From CAZYVA01 sp964650695 (lineage in GTDB: Bacteria > Bacillota > Clostridia > Lachnospirales > Lachnospiraceae), in the NCBI GenBank assembly GCA_964650695.1, contig CAZYVA010000032.1:1-18585 (forward strand): a DNA stretch of 18,585 bases, written 5' to 3'. Position numbers and translations under genes: made by a program. Below are positions 1 through 5,971 of this stretch, in pieces (within the stretch, counting starts at the first letter, position 1; each line of letters begins with the position of its first letter). The notes beneath the pieces were generated by a model, which was not told the origin of the DNA, ran no database searches, and was given only the letters and a program-made list of their open reading frames with translations.

Positions 1-245
1 TCCAGCGTCACATAAACCGTACAGCCCTCCAGCCGCCAGTCGCCCAGTTTCTTACATGCTTTGCGGATGGCGGCCAGTTCCGCATGGGCCAGCGTATTGT
101 TATCGATGGTTCTTCGGTTATAACCGCGTCCGATGATCTGTCCATCGCAGACAATCACGCACCCGATCGGGACTTCACCGGCCTGATACGCTTTTTTTGC
201 CTGCCGGATGGCTTCCTTCATGTATGTTTCGTCTGTCTTCTGCAT
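1..245 (-). CDS. tadA: tRNA-specific adenosine deaminase TadA (N-terminal part, cut by window edge)
   Basis: Zinc-dependent deaminase that converts A34 to inosine in the anticodon of tRNA-Arg(ACG), in the cytoplasm. Only the first 81 residues are in the window; the stop and the second zinc motif (PCxxC) lie beyond position 1. Visible are the GEVPIGCVIV strand typical of TadA and the catalytic HAE motif in LAHAELAAI, where His binds zinc and Glu is the proton shuttle, followed by KKLGDWRLEGCTVYVTL, which normally leads into EPCxMC. The start is ATG at 245, with a GAGGGAG ribosome binding site five bases upstream. It follows the 405-residue unknown gene by 62 bases on the same strand. RibD-type deaminases share the HAE motif, but the spacing and the GDWRLE segment favour TadA. 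Confidence 0.93.
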   Translation of the reverse strand, partial: MQKTDETYMKEAIRQAKKAYQAGEVPIGCVIVCDGQIIGRGYNRRTIDNNTLAHAELAAIRKACKKLGDWRLEGCTVYVTL

Positions 246-307
246 AGGCGCTCCCTCTTTTTCACAGATCCTGCTGTTTCCCGAACTTTCCCGCCGGATG
301 GGCAGCG

Positions 308-1525
308 CTACATCTTCCGCACCGGACGGATCCAATATCCAAAGGCTTCCGCCTGCCTTTCTTCATCCGGAAGATGGATCTGGATTTCCTCAACCCCTAT
401 AAATTCCGGGAAGCCAAAGGTTTCCGCCGCCTGTGCTTCCCGCCTGTGGTAAATGCCCGGAACACCAAGATACCATTTCCCATTCCTTTCCAGCAAAAGT
501 AAATGGCGGTAATTCCGATAACCGTGCATTAGAAATTGATTGTTCGCCAGCCGCCATTCGTGCCTAGCCAGAGACGTCAGTTGCGACCGCTGGATCTTCC
601 GGTATGACCAGGCCGGTTTGGGTATCCCCGGATCTATATTTTGTACCCGGATCTTTCCCTTTTCACTTCCCGAAGGATCCATCCACACTCCTTCACTCCG
701 GACGGCGTTAAAGCCTGTCTTTTGCCGCTCCTTTTCCCTTATATCGAAGCGGCGGGCATTCCCCTCCATGTTCATCCGCTGTGTCCGCATAGTCTCTGAC
801 ATTACGGCTCCTCGTGTCCCGTTTGCCCGGCCGCTGTCTCTTGATCCCTGATCGCCCCCTTGCCCAGAAAGGGCAATGCCGGCTGCAGCCAGGTCCGTTT
901 GTATAGACGCCTTCCTGGGTTCTGGCTGCATATTCCCAGCCAGCCTTTCGGTTTCCGCAAACACACGTTCTTTGTGCCCTTCATTTTCTGATGCTGGCAC
1001 ATCTGTCCCCGGTTGTCCGGCATCCGCCGTTTCCGCATCATCCGGTGCGGTATCTCCTTGTGCGGCATCCGCCGTTTCCGCATCATCCGGCGCGGTATCT
1101 CCTTGTACGGAGCCGCCCTCTGTTCCTCCTGCTGCTTCTTCCCTCTCCCACATCCGTATATTCGCAAGGTTGACCGGGGCGTCGTCCCACACGGCAAGGT
1201 ATAGCTTCTGCGCATCATTTTCCAGGGCTACTCCACAGATCCGCGGGAAGAACCCTTCCTCCTCAAACTCTTCCTCCGTATACGCGATCTGGCTGTTCAA
1301 CGCTGGATTGGCCTGTGTTTCCTCCCTGCGCTTTACAAGGCAGATTCCCTCCGCCTCCCGGAAAAACAACGACAACCACAGCCGGCTTCCCGCGCCAAGC
1401 CTGAAACCCTTCCCATGCACATGTACCACGCATGTATGCTCCTTTTGTTCTACTTTCACAAAACCAACGTTCCGAGTCCGCCGCCCTTGCTCATACTCGT
1501 ACAAATATCGAATAAACCGTTTCAC
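308..1525 (-). CDS. Conserved-looking protein of unknown function with split N- and C-terminal domains
   Basis: A 405-residue protein of unknown function. It starts at GTG (1525); GGAAG lies about seven bases upstream, and the opening MKRFIRYLYEYEQG looks like a natural N-terminus. Three parts are visible. Residues 1-130 are a compact basic and aromatic domain. Residues about 131-275 are a low-complexity acidic and polar linker containing a perfect-phase duplication (141-155 and 156-170). Residues about 276-405 form a second ordered domain rich in aromatic and charged residues (HGYRNYRHLLLLERNGKWYLGVPG). No signal peptide, membrane segment or enzyme motif is visible. From memory the C-terminal part resembles a domain of unknown function (possibly DUF6128) in Lachnospiraceae proteins; I could not verify this. 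It lies between dgt and tadA, all on the minus strand, with gaps of 143 and 62 bases. Coding is very likely because long structured segments flank the linker. Confidence 0.85.
   Translation of the reverse strand: MKRFIRYLYEYEQGRRTRNVGFVKVEQKEHTCVVHVHGKGFRLGAGSRLWLSLFFREAEGICLVKRREETQANPALNSQIAYTEEEFEEEGFFPRICGVALENDAQKLYLAVWDDAPVNLANIRMWEREEAAGGTEGGSVQGDTAPDDAETADAAQGDTAPDDAETADAGQPGTDVPASENEGHKERVFAETERLAGNMQPEPRKASIQTDLAAAGIALSGQGGDQGSRDSGRANGTRGAVMSETMRTQRMNMEGNARRFDIREKERQKTGFNAVRSEGVWMDPSGSEKGKIRVQNIDPGIPKPAWSYRKIQRSQLTSLARHEWRLANNQFLMHGYRNYRHLLLLERNGKWYLGVPGIYHRREAQAAETFGFPEFIGVEEIQIHLPDEERQAEAFGYWIRPVRKM
1018..1107. repeat. 45-bp in-frame tandem duplication inside the unknown gene
   Basis: Two adjacent 45-base units (1018-1062 and 1063-1107) differ at two bases. 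On the minus strand they encode 15-residue units, QGDTAPDDAETADAA and QGDTAPDDAETADAG, in the disordered linker of the 405-residue protein. The multiple-of-three length keeps the frame. Near-identity suggests a recent slippage or duplication event. It also creates spurious repeat-containing ORFs in other frames. Confidence 0.93.
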
Positions 1526-1629
1526 ATCTCCACTTCCATTTTATTCTGTTCATCACAGTCTATTCGCACTTTCCCCGATTCATGCCTGTCACTTCCAGCA
1601 AATCCCACGTCTTCCTTTTCGCAGCCTAC

Positions 1630-1659
1630 GCCAGGGCGGGTATACGTATCCGACCTGGC
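1630..1659 (-). other. Stem-loop just downstream of dgt
   Basis: GCCAGG (1630-1635) pairs with CCTGGC (1654-1659), and a CGG/CCG step lies inside after one mismatch. It begins about ten bases past the dgt stop on the minus strand. There is no run of T after it in that direction, so it is not a standard intrinsic terminator. It may stabilise the 3' end of the dgt transcript or do nothing. Confidence 0.3.
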
Positions 1660-1668
1660 CTCCCCCGC

Positions 1669-3099
1669 CTATACCATCGCGTTCAGCTCCTGGTATAGCC
1701 TTTTCGCATAGCTGTCCGTCATCCCGCAGATGTAATCCGTCGCCAAAAGCAGGCGCAAGTATAATTTTTCCGCTTCTGTTTTCCCTTTTGCCTGCCGATG
1801 GTACGCATTTTTATAATTATCCGAAATAAACCAGATCATCCTCGATTCAATTGTCCCCATTTTTTCATCCGGATTGTCGTATTTGATCGCCGCCGCCACA
1901 AATTTCTCCATCAAAAAGTCGATCATCGCGGACTCGGAAACTTCCATCCGGTAAATCGCATCGGAAGTAAATACCTCACGGAACGCAAAATCCCCCAAAA
2001 GATCCATTAGTTTTTCCGCAAACGTATGGTAGAACAAATCATGCCTGTATTCCCCGTTCATGATTGCCGTGTAATGGGAAGTAAAACCGTAAGTCGCACA
2101 GTTCAGGAGAAATCCCTGTACCCGTACTATCCAGTTTTTCAGCGCGTATTCCTCCGGATTATCCATATGACGTTCTTTCCCCACCCAATACAGTTCTTCC
2201 AGTTTATCCGCCGGGTAAAACGTGTTTTTGCTGTCCTGGTGGTAAAGCATCTGAAGCTCTTTTAATTCCCCCAAAAATTTCTGGTAACTGAAGAAACCCT
2301 TGACGTAGGCATCCTCAATATCCGCCGTTTTGTAAGCAATATCGTCCGCTGCCTCCAGGATAAATGCCAGCGGATGCCGTTTTCCATAGGTCCCCGTCTC
2401 GCGCTGGATATCCTCAAACACTTCTGTATCCGCATAATAGTATCCCATTTTTTTATCCTTGATATCCCCGGAATGGCTGTTGATCTGCAAGGAGGACACG
2501 GGATATTTCAGGATTGTAGAAAGCAGGGCATACGTCAGGTTCATCCCATGATCATCGACCAGGAAGTGAAGCTTTGTCACCAGGCGGAATGCCTGCGCAT
2601 TCCCTTCAAAATGATACAGATCCTGTTTCATCTGCTCGGAGAGTACCTGGGCGATAGGTTCCCCCTTAAACGTTAGAACAGGTAGTTCCCGCTCAAACCA
2701 CTCCCGGATCTCCACCTCGCCAAAATGCCCGAAAGGCGGGTTGCCAATATCATGGATCAGCCCTGCGCATTGTAAAATATTGCAGATATCTTCTTTCATC
2801 CGGGGCGTAAAGCCCGGATCCCTACGGTACGTAAGGATGTTTTCCGCAATATTCTGCCCCAGCGACTTTGCGAATGAGGATACCTCCAGCGAATGGGTCA
2901 GCCTTGTCCGGATAAAATCACTTTTATCCAACGGAAATACCTGCGTCTTATCCTGGAGCCTGCGGAAAGAAGCGCTTCCGATAATCCGATGATAGTCTTT
3001 CTCAAACTCGTTCCGCAAATCGTTTCCTCCCTTGCCCCCCTTTCCGGAGACACGGCGCCTTTTTGTTGATAATAACCGTTCCCAATCCATCGTTCTCAT
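1669..3099 (-). CDS. dgt: Deoxyguanosinetriphosphate triphosphohydrolase (dGTPase, HD superfamily)
   Basis: Hydrolyses dGTP, and in many bacterial homologues other dNTPs, to the nucleoside and triphosphate, helping set dNTP pools in the cytoplasm. The 476 residues fit the family. Early conserved segments are FRRLQDKTQVFPL (about 46-58) and RTRLTHSLEVS (64-74), which supplies the first metal-binding His (69). The HD pair is in AGLIHDIGNPPFGHFGE (H116, D117), and the FEGNAQAFR segment typical of dGTPases follows. The C-terminal half continues without interruption to the stop. The start at ATG 3099 has AGGCGGGG almost touching it. ATG 3090, giving MDWERLL, has that site at better spacing and could be the true start. 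It lies between the HTH protein gene (96-base gap) and the 405-residue unknown gene. A more general HD hydrolase is possible, but the motif set points to the dGTPase family. Confidence 0.93.
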   Translation of the reverse strand: MRTMDWERLLSTKRRRVSGKGGKGGNDLRNEFEKDYHRIIGSASFRRLQDKTQVFPLDKSDFIRTRLTHSLEVSSFAKSLGQNIAENILTYRRDPGFTPRMKEDICNILQCAGLIHDIGNPPFGHFGEVEIREWFERELPVLTFKGEPIAQVLSEQMKQDLYHFEGNAQAFRLVTKLHFLVDDHGMNLTYALLSTILKYPVSSLQINSHSGDIKDKKMGYYYADTEVFEDIQRETGTYGKRHPLAFILEAADDIAYKTADIEDAYVKGFFSYQKFLGELKELQMLYHQDSKNTFYPADKLEELYWVGKERHMDNPEEYALKNWIVRVQGFLLNCATYGFTSHYTAIMNGEYRHDLFYHTFAEKLMDLLGDFAFREVFTSDAIYRMEVSESAMIDFLMEKFVAAAIKYDNPDEKMGTIESRMIWFISDNYKNAYHRQAKGKTEAEKLYLRLLLATDYICGMTDSYAKRLYQELNAMV

Positions 3100-3168
3100 T
3101 CCCCGCCTACTATAAAACTTTACGCATCATGCCCCGCAAAGGCTGTGGGCCGCTTGGTTGAATGTTCG

Positions 3169-3214
3169 AAAAATCATGCCGTGCCTTACCAGTTCCTAAT
3201 CAAGATAAGACGGC
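3169..3214 (-). terminator. Probable intrinsic terminator overlapping the end of the HTH gene
   Basis: On the minus strand GCCGT-CTTATC (3214-3204) can pair with GGTAAG (3190-3185) and, after a two-base bulge, ACGGC (3182-3178). This gives an 11-bp interrupted stem with one G-T pair and a 13-base loop holding the TAG stop codon. Five T follow at 3173-3169 after a four-base gap. The overlap with the coding end, the bulge and the short T run make it moderate. If real, it separates the HTH gene from dgt. Confidence 0.42.
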
Positions 3215-4035
3215 GGCTCATAGTTTTTCCCAAGCAACGCTTTCCTTCGCTCCTGATATCCAAGGAACGCCCATTCCGTCATATCTGTCCATTTATGGTT
3301 TTTTCGGTTGTATACCTGCACGTAGCCAATGCGGGAAGGATGCATCCGCACACTGTTAGACGCATATTCTTTCCCGGTATACGGATTGATTTCCCCGGCC
3401 ATTTCTTCCGTCTCCTTGGTGGCGGGATTTTCTTCCTCTTTCGGCCGTTCCGGTTCCCGTTTCCCCAAATGCAGGCGGGATTTCCAATTCCCTTGCTTCT
3501 TCTCGTTTTCAAGCGCTTCCTGCTGCCCTTTTTTGCGTTCTTTCGCAATCATGTGTTCCTTGTTTTCCTGCTCTATCGCATCCACTTCCGCAAGAAGCTC
3601 TTCAATGGAAGGCGCCCCATCTTTTGACGCTATCTCCTCGATATCCAGAAATTCTCCTACCGTAATATCCCCTCCGCGTTCCGGATCCCTCACAATCTCC
3701 ACCGCAGAACCGATGGCAGAATCTTCCGCAGACGCCGTCAAAAGCCCTGCATCCAGGTTGTCTTCCCCTGAAGATCCTTGCTTTTCCCGCGCAAGGGCGC
3801 TGGCCTCTGAGTCCTCTTCCCCCAGGATGCTCAACTGGAATGGGCATTCCAGGATCTTTGCAATCATACGCATATCCTGCTCTTGGAAATTATCCCGGTT
3901 CAGCCGTTGTGTCAGGTTCTGCCTGGACATTTTTTTCCCGGTCTGGGCCTCAATCAATTCCGCTAACTGCTTGATGGTCATCCCTTTGCGGTTCAGCACA
4001 ATCTTCACCTGTTCTGCAAACGTCAAATCCAACAT
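3196..4035 (-). CDS. HTH (XRE-like) protein with disordered linker and unknown C-terminal domain
   Basis: A 279-residue protein. Residues about 5-70 look like a lambda-repressor (XRE) type helix-turn-helix: FAEQVKIVLNRKGMTIKQLAELI, then SRQNLTQRLNRDNF as the likely recognition region, then a helix ending ILECPFQLSIL. Residues 71-215 are low complexity, acidic at first and then Lys/Glu/Arg rich, and probably extended or coiled. Residues 216-279 form an aromatic tail (NPYTGKEYASNSVRMHPSRI, then two Trp and several Tyr) that I do not recognise. The start is ATG 4035 with AGGAGG seven bases upstream. It lies 93 bases after the GntR gene and 96 before dgt. A DNA-binding regulator is the natural reading of the N-terminus, but target and ligand are unknown. 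Coding is strongly supported by the ribosome binding site and ordered ends. Confidence 0.87.
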   Translation of the reverse strand: MLDLTFAEQVKIVLNRKGMTIKQLAELIEAQTGKKMSRQNLTQRLNRDNFQEQDMRMIAKILECPFQLSILGEEDSEASALAREKQGSSGEDNLDAGLLTASAEDSAIGSAVEIVRDPERGGDITVGEFLDIEEIASKDGAPSIEELLAEVDAIEQENKEHMIAKERKKGQQEALENEKKQGNWKSRLHLGKREPERPKEEENPATKETEEMAGEINPYTGKEYASNSVRMHPSRIGYVQVYNRKNHKWTDMTEWAFLGYQERRKALLGKNYEPPSYLD

Positions 4036-4128
4036 GAAACCGCCTCCTCATACCGCTGCCATCACATACACCCTTGTTCCGCCTTCCCAAATCCGGTGTT
4101 TTGCGAAATCCATAGACACAAAGATTTT

Positions 4129-4806
4129 CTACCCTTGCTTCTCGCGGATCTTGTCTTTCACCGTTTCCATCTGGTTATCGATATGCCTGCACACAATTTC
4201 TGCCGCCCTGTCTTTTTTCCCCTCCCGGATATACCGGATGATTTCCTCATGTTCCCGGAGCAGTTGCGGGTAGACTTCCGTATTCTTCAGATATTCAATC
4301 CTGTAACGGTACATCTGCTCATGCAGGTTATTCAAAAGCTGGATCAACTTCTGGTTTTTTGTCGATAGGTAAATCACATCATGGAAACGGACATCCGCCT
4401 CCGCGATTTCCGTGATATCTTTGCTTTTCAATGTTTTCTGGAACATTGCGGCGGCTTGTCCCATGTCCCGGAGTTCTTCCTTCGTAATGCGCTCACAAGC
4501 CAGACGCGCCGAAAGCTCTTCCAGGGATCTGCGCACCTCCAGCACATCCAGCAGACTCTTTTCTGTGATATCTGCGACTTCCGCGCCTTTTCTTGGAACC
4601 ATCAGCACCAGCCCCTCCAGTTCCAGCTTGCGGATCGCCTCCCTCACAGGCGTCCGGCTGACGCCCAGCTTATCGGCAAGCCGAAGCTCCATCAGCCGTT
4701 CGCCTGGCCTGAGCTCACCGCGCAGGATTGCCTGCCTCAATGTCCGGAACACTACGTCGCGCAGCGGTAGGTATTCATTTTCAGATACATGAAAATTTCC
4801 TTCCAC
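4129..4806 (-). CDS. GntR-family transcriptional regulator, FadR/FCD subfamily
   Basis: A 225-residue DNA-binding regulator. The winged helix-turn-helix spans about residues 13-78 (LRDVVFRTLRQAILRGEL, then LADKLGVSRTPVREAIRKLE, the family signature). The all-helical FCD ligand domain follows from about 85 to 215. It keeps the metal-ligand pattern of this class: Asp and His in ADVRFHDV, His in REHEEI and His in CRHIDNQ. Such domains usually bind small carboxylic acids; the ligand here cannot be told. The start is GTG 4806 because AGGGGAG lies four bases before it; no in-frame ATG near the N-terminus has such a site, and the reading frame merely stays open further upstream. It sits 89 bases after ispE, probably in the same transcript. 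A TTGTATACAA palindrome of the GntR operator type precedes ispE, suggesting autoregulation. Confidence 0.93.
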   Translation of the reverse strand: MEGNFHVSENEYLPLRDVVFRTLRQAILRGELRPGERLMELRLADKLGVSRTPVREAIRKLELEGLVLMVPRKGAEVADITEKSLLDVLEVRRSLEELSARLACERITKEELRDMGQAAAMFQKTLKSKDITEIAEADVRFHDVIYLSTKNQKLIQLLNNLHEQMYRYRIEYLKNTEVYPQLLREHEEIIRYIREGKKDRAAEIVCRHIDNQMETVKDKIREKQG

Positions 4807-4895
4807 TTTTCTCCCCTTTCTGCTACAGGAATCCCATGCACCGATCCCGCTTGCATGCATAGCAAGGATCCATTGCAGCGCATGAAGGTTTACTG

Positions 4896-5783
4896 TTAGG
4901 TAAGCGGGCTGTGCCGGTATTTTTGATGTACCCCGGTAACGCATACCAACTGTGCCAGCCCGGACATCCTGACCTTGCACTCCGCTGATTTCGCCTTTAG
5001 GCGGTCTTCAAAAATCCCAAATACCGTGGGGCCGCTGCCGCTCATCATTGCATTCAATGCGCCGTTTTGTTTCATCAGTGCCTTTATCTGCCCGACCTCT
5101 GGGCGCTCCGGCATAGTCACGGATTCCAGTATGTTCCCCATGCATCCGGCAATCCGGTAGAGATCTCTTTTTTGGATCCCTTCTAAAACCCCGTCAATAT
5201 CCGGATGCTGCAAATCCCTGCAGGTATCCAGCTTCTCATACACCATTTTCGTGGAAACATAGGCCGTCGGTTTTGCCAGGAGGACATAGCACCGCGGCAT
5301 TGGCTTCAGAGGAGTCAGGATTTCCCCAACCCCCTCTGCCAGCGCCGTCCCACGCATAATGCAGTATGGCACATCCGCGCCAAGCTTCCCTCCACGTTCC
5401 ATCAGTTCTTTTTCACTCAAACGGAGCCCGAACAAACGGTTCATCCCAAACAAGACCGCCGCCGCGTCGGAACTTCCGCCCGCCATGCCTGCGGCCACTG
5501 GAATGTGCTTTTCCAACGAAAGGAATATGCCTTCCGGAATCTGAAACTCCTCTTTCAGAAGCTGTGCCGCACGGTATGCAAGATTATTTTCATTGACTGG
5601 AAGATAATAAAGGTTGGTCTTTAGGATGATTTTTGGCGTCCGTATCTTTTTTATCCGTATCCTGTCATGCAGATAAACGGTCTGCATGACCATTCGGACG
5701 TCATGGTATCCATCATCCCTCCGCCCAAGCACATCCAGCCCAAGATTGATCTTCCCCAGCGCTTTCAAGTCCAGGCTGTCCAT
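4896..5783 (-). CDS. ispE: 4-diphosphocytidyl-2-C-methyl-D-erythritol kinase IspE
   Basis: Cytoplasmic GHMP-family kinase. It phosphorylates the 2-hydroxyl of CDP-methylerythritol with ATP in the non-mevalonate (MEP) route to isoprenoid precursors. At 295 residues it has normal length. The N-terminus carries the substrate-site segment ALGKINLGLDVLGRRDDGYH (8-27). The ATP loop PVAAGMAGGSSDAAA is at 95-109. GADVPYC contains the conserved Asp, and the C-terminal GHMP motif is GSGPTVFGIF. I set the start at ATG 5783, where AGGAGG lies five bases upstream. The frame stays open to 5885, but that extension is not IspE-like and overlaps the palindromic leader. Transcription probably starts from the promoter at 5976-6004, giving a leader of roughly 185 bases. 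The GntR gene follows. Confidence 0.96.
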   Translation of the reverse strand: MDSLDLKALGKINLGLDVLGRRDDGYHDVRMVMQTVYLHDRIRIKKIRTPKIILKTNLYYLPVNENNLAYRAAQLLKEEFQIPEGIFLSLEKHIPVAAGMAGGSSDAAAVLFGMNRLFGLRLSEKELMERGGKLGADVPYCIMRGTALAEGVGEILTPLKPMPRCYVLLAKPTAYVSTKMVYEKLDTCRDLQHPDIDGVLEGIQKRDLYRIAGCMGNILESVTMPERPEVGQIKALMKQNGALNAMMSGSGPTVFGIFEDRLKAKSAECKVRMSGLAQLVCVTGVHQKYRHSPLT

Positions 5784-5799
5784 GGCTTCCTCCTGTGTT

Positions 5800-5809
5800 T
5801 TGTATACAA
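5800..5809. promoter_or_regulatory. TTGTATACAA palindrome, candidate GntR/FCD operator
   Basis: A perfect 10-bp palindrome ends 17 bases before the ispE start codon and just upstream of its AGGAGG. From established knowledge, the Bacillus subtilis GntR operator (ATACTTGTATACAAGTAT) has this exact core, and FadR-subfamily regulators prefer related TxGT...ACxA sites. A GntR/FCD regulator is the next gene after ispE. That it binds here is inference. The site lies well downstream of the recognised promoter, so control could be by roadblock or through a nearer promoter I cannot see. Confidence 0.55.
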
Positions 5810-5811
5810 TA

Positions 5812-5921
5812 ATGGGGGATGAAAAGTGTTTGACCCCTGATGGTACTGGCTGGCTCCCGTGCTGCGCACGCCCGCAAACCTGCAAACATTTGAATCCCCC
5901 TCATTTTCCTACGAAAAATGA
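5812..5921 (-). other. Long nested inverted-repeat element / structured ispE leader
   Basis: Nested complementary arms make this segment foldable over its whole length. ATGGGGGAT (5812-5820) pairs with ATCCCCC (5894-5900) plus CAT (5902-5904) across one bulged base. Inside it, TGTTTG (5827-5832) pairs with CAAACA (5883-5888). At the tip CGTGC (5858-5862) pairs with GCACG (5866-5870). A further hairpin, TCATTTT (5901-5907) with AAAATGA (5915-5921), abuts and competes for four bases of the outer stem. No T run follows, so it is not a simple terminator. It matches no riboswitch I can recognise. It could be a regulatory leader RNA for ispE or a copy of a dispersed palindromic repeat. Confidence 0.5.
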
Positions 5922-5971
5922 AATGGCTGCATTCTCATGTTTTGGGCAGGTCAAGTATCATCATAATATTC

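Noticed and set aside
802..1218. A 138-residue minus-strand frame with repeated Met/Arg-rich units
   Set aside because: It overlaps the 405-residue gene in another frame; its repeats merely reflect the 45-bp duplication.
876..1829. A 317-residue open frame on the plus strand
   Set aside because: It is antisense to the 405-residue gene and the end of dgt, is rich in Ser/Pro/Cys as typical of shadow frames here, has no supporting ribosome site and crosses the 45-bp repeat.
3311..3320. Second TTGTATAC-like operator
   Set aside because: It matches only eight of ten bases (TTGTATACCT), is not palindromic at its end and lies within the HTH gene's coding sequence.
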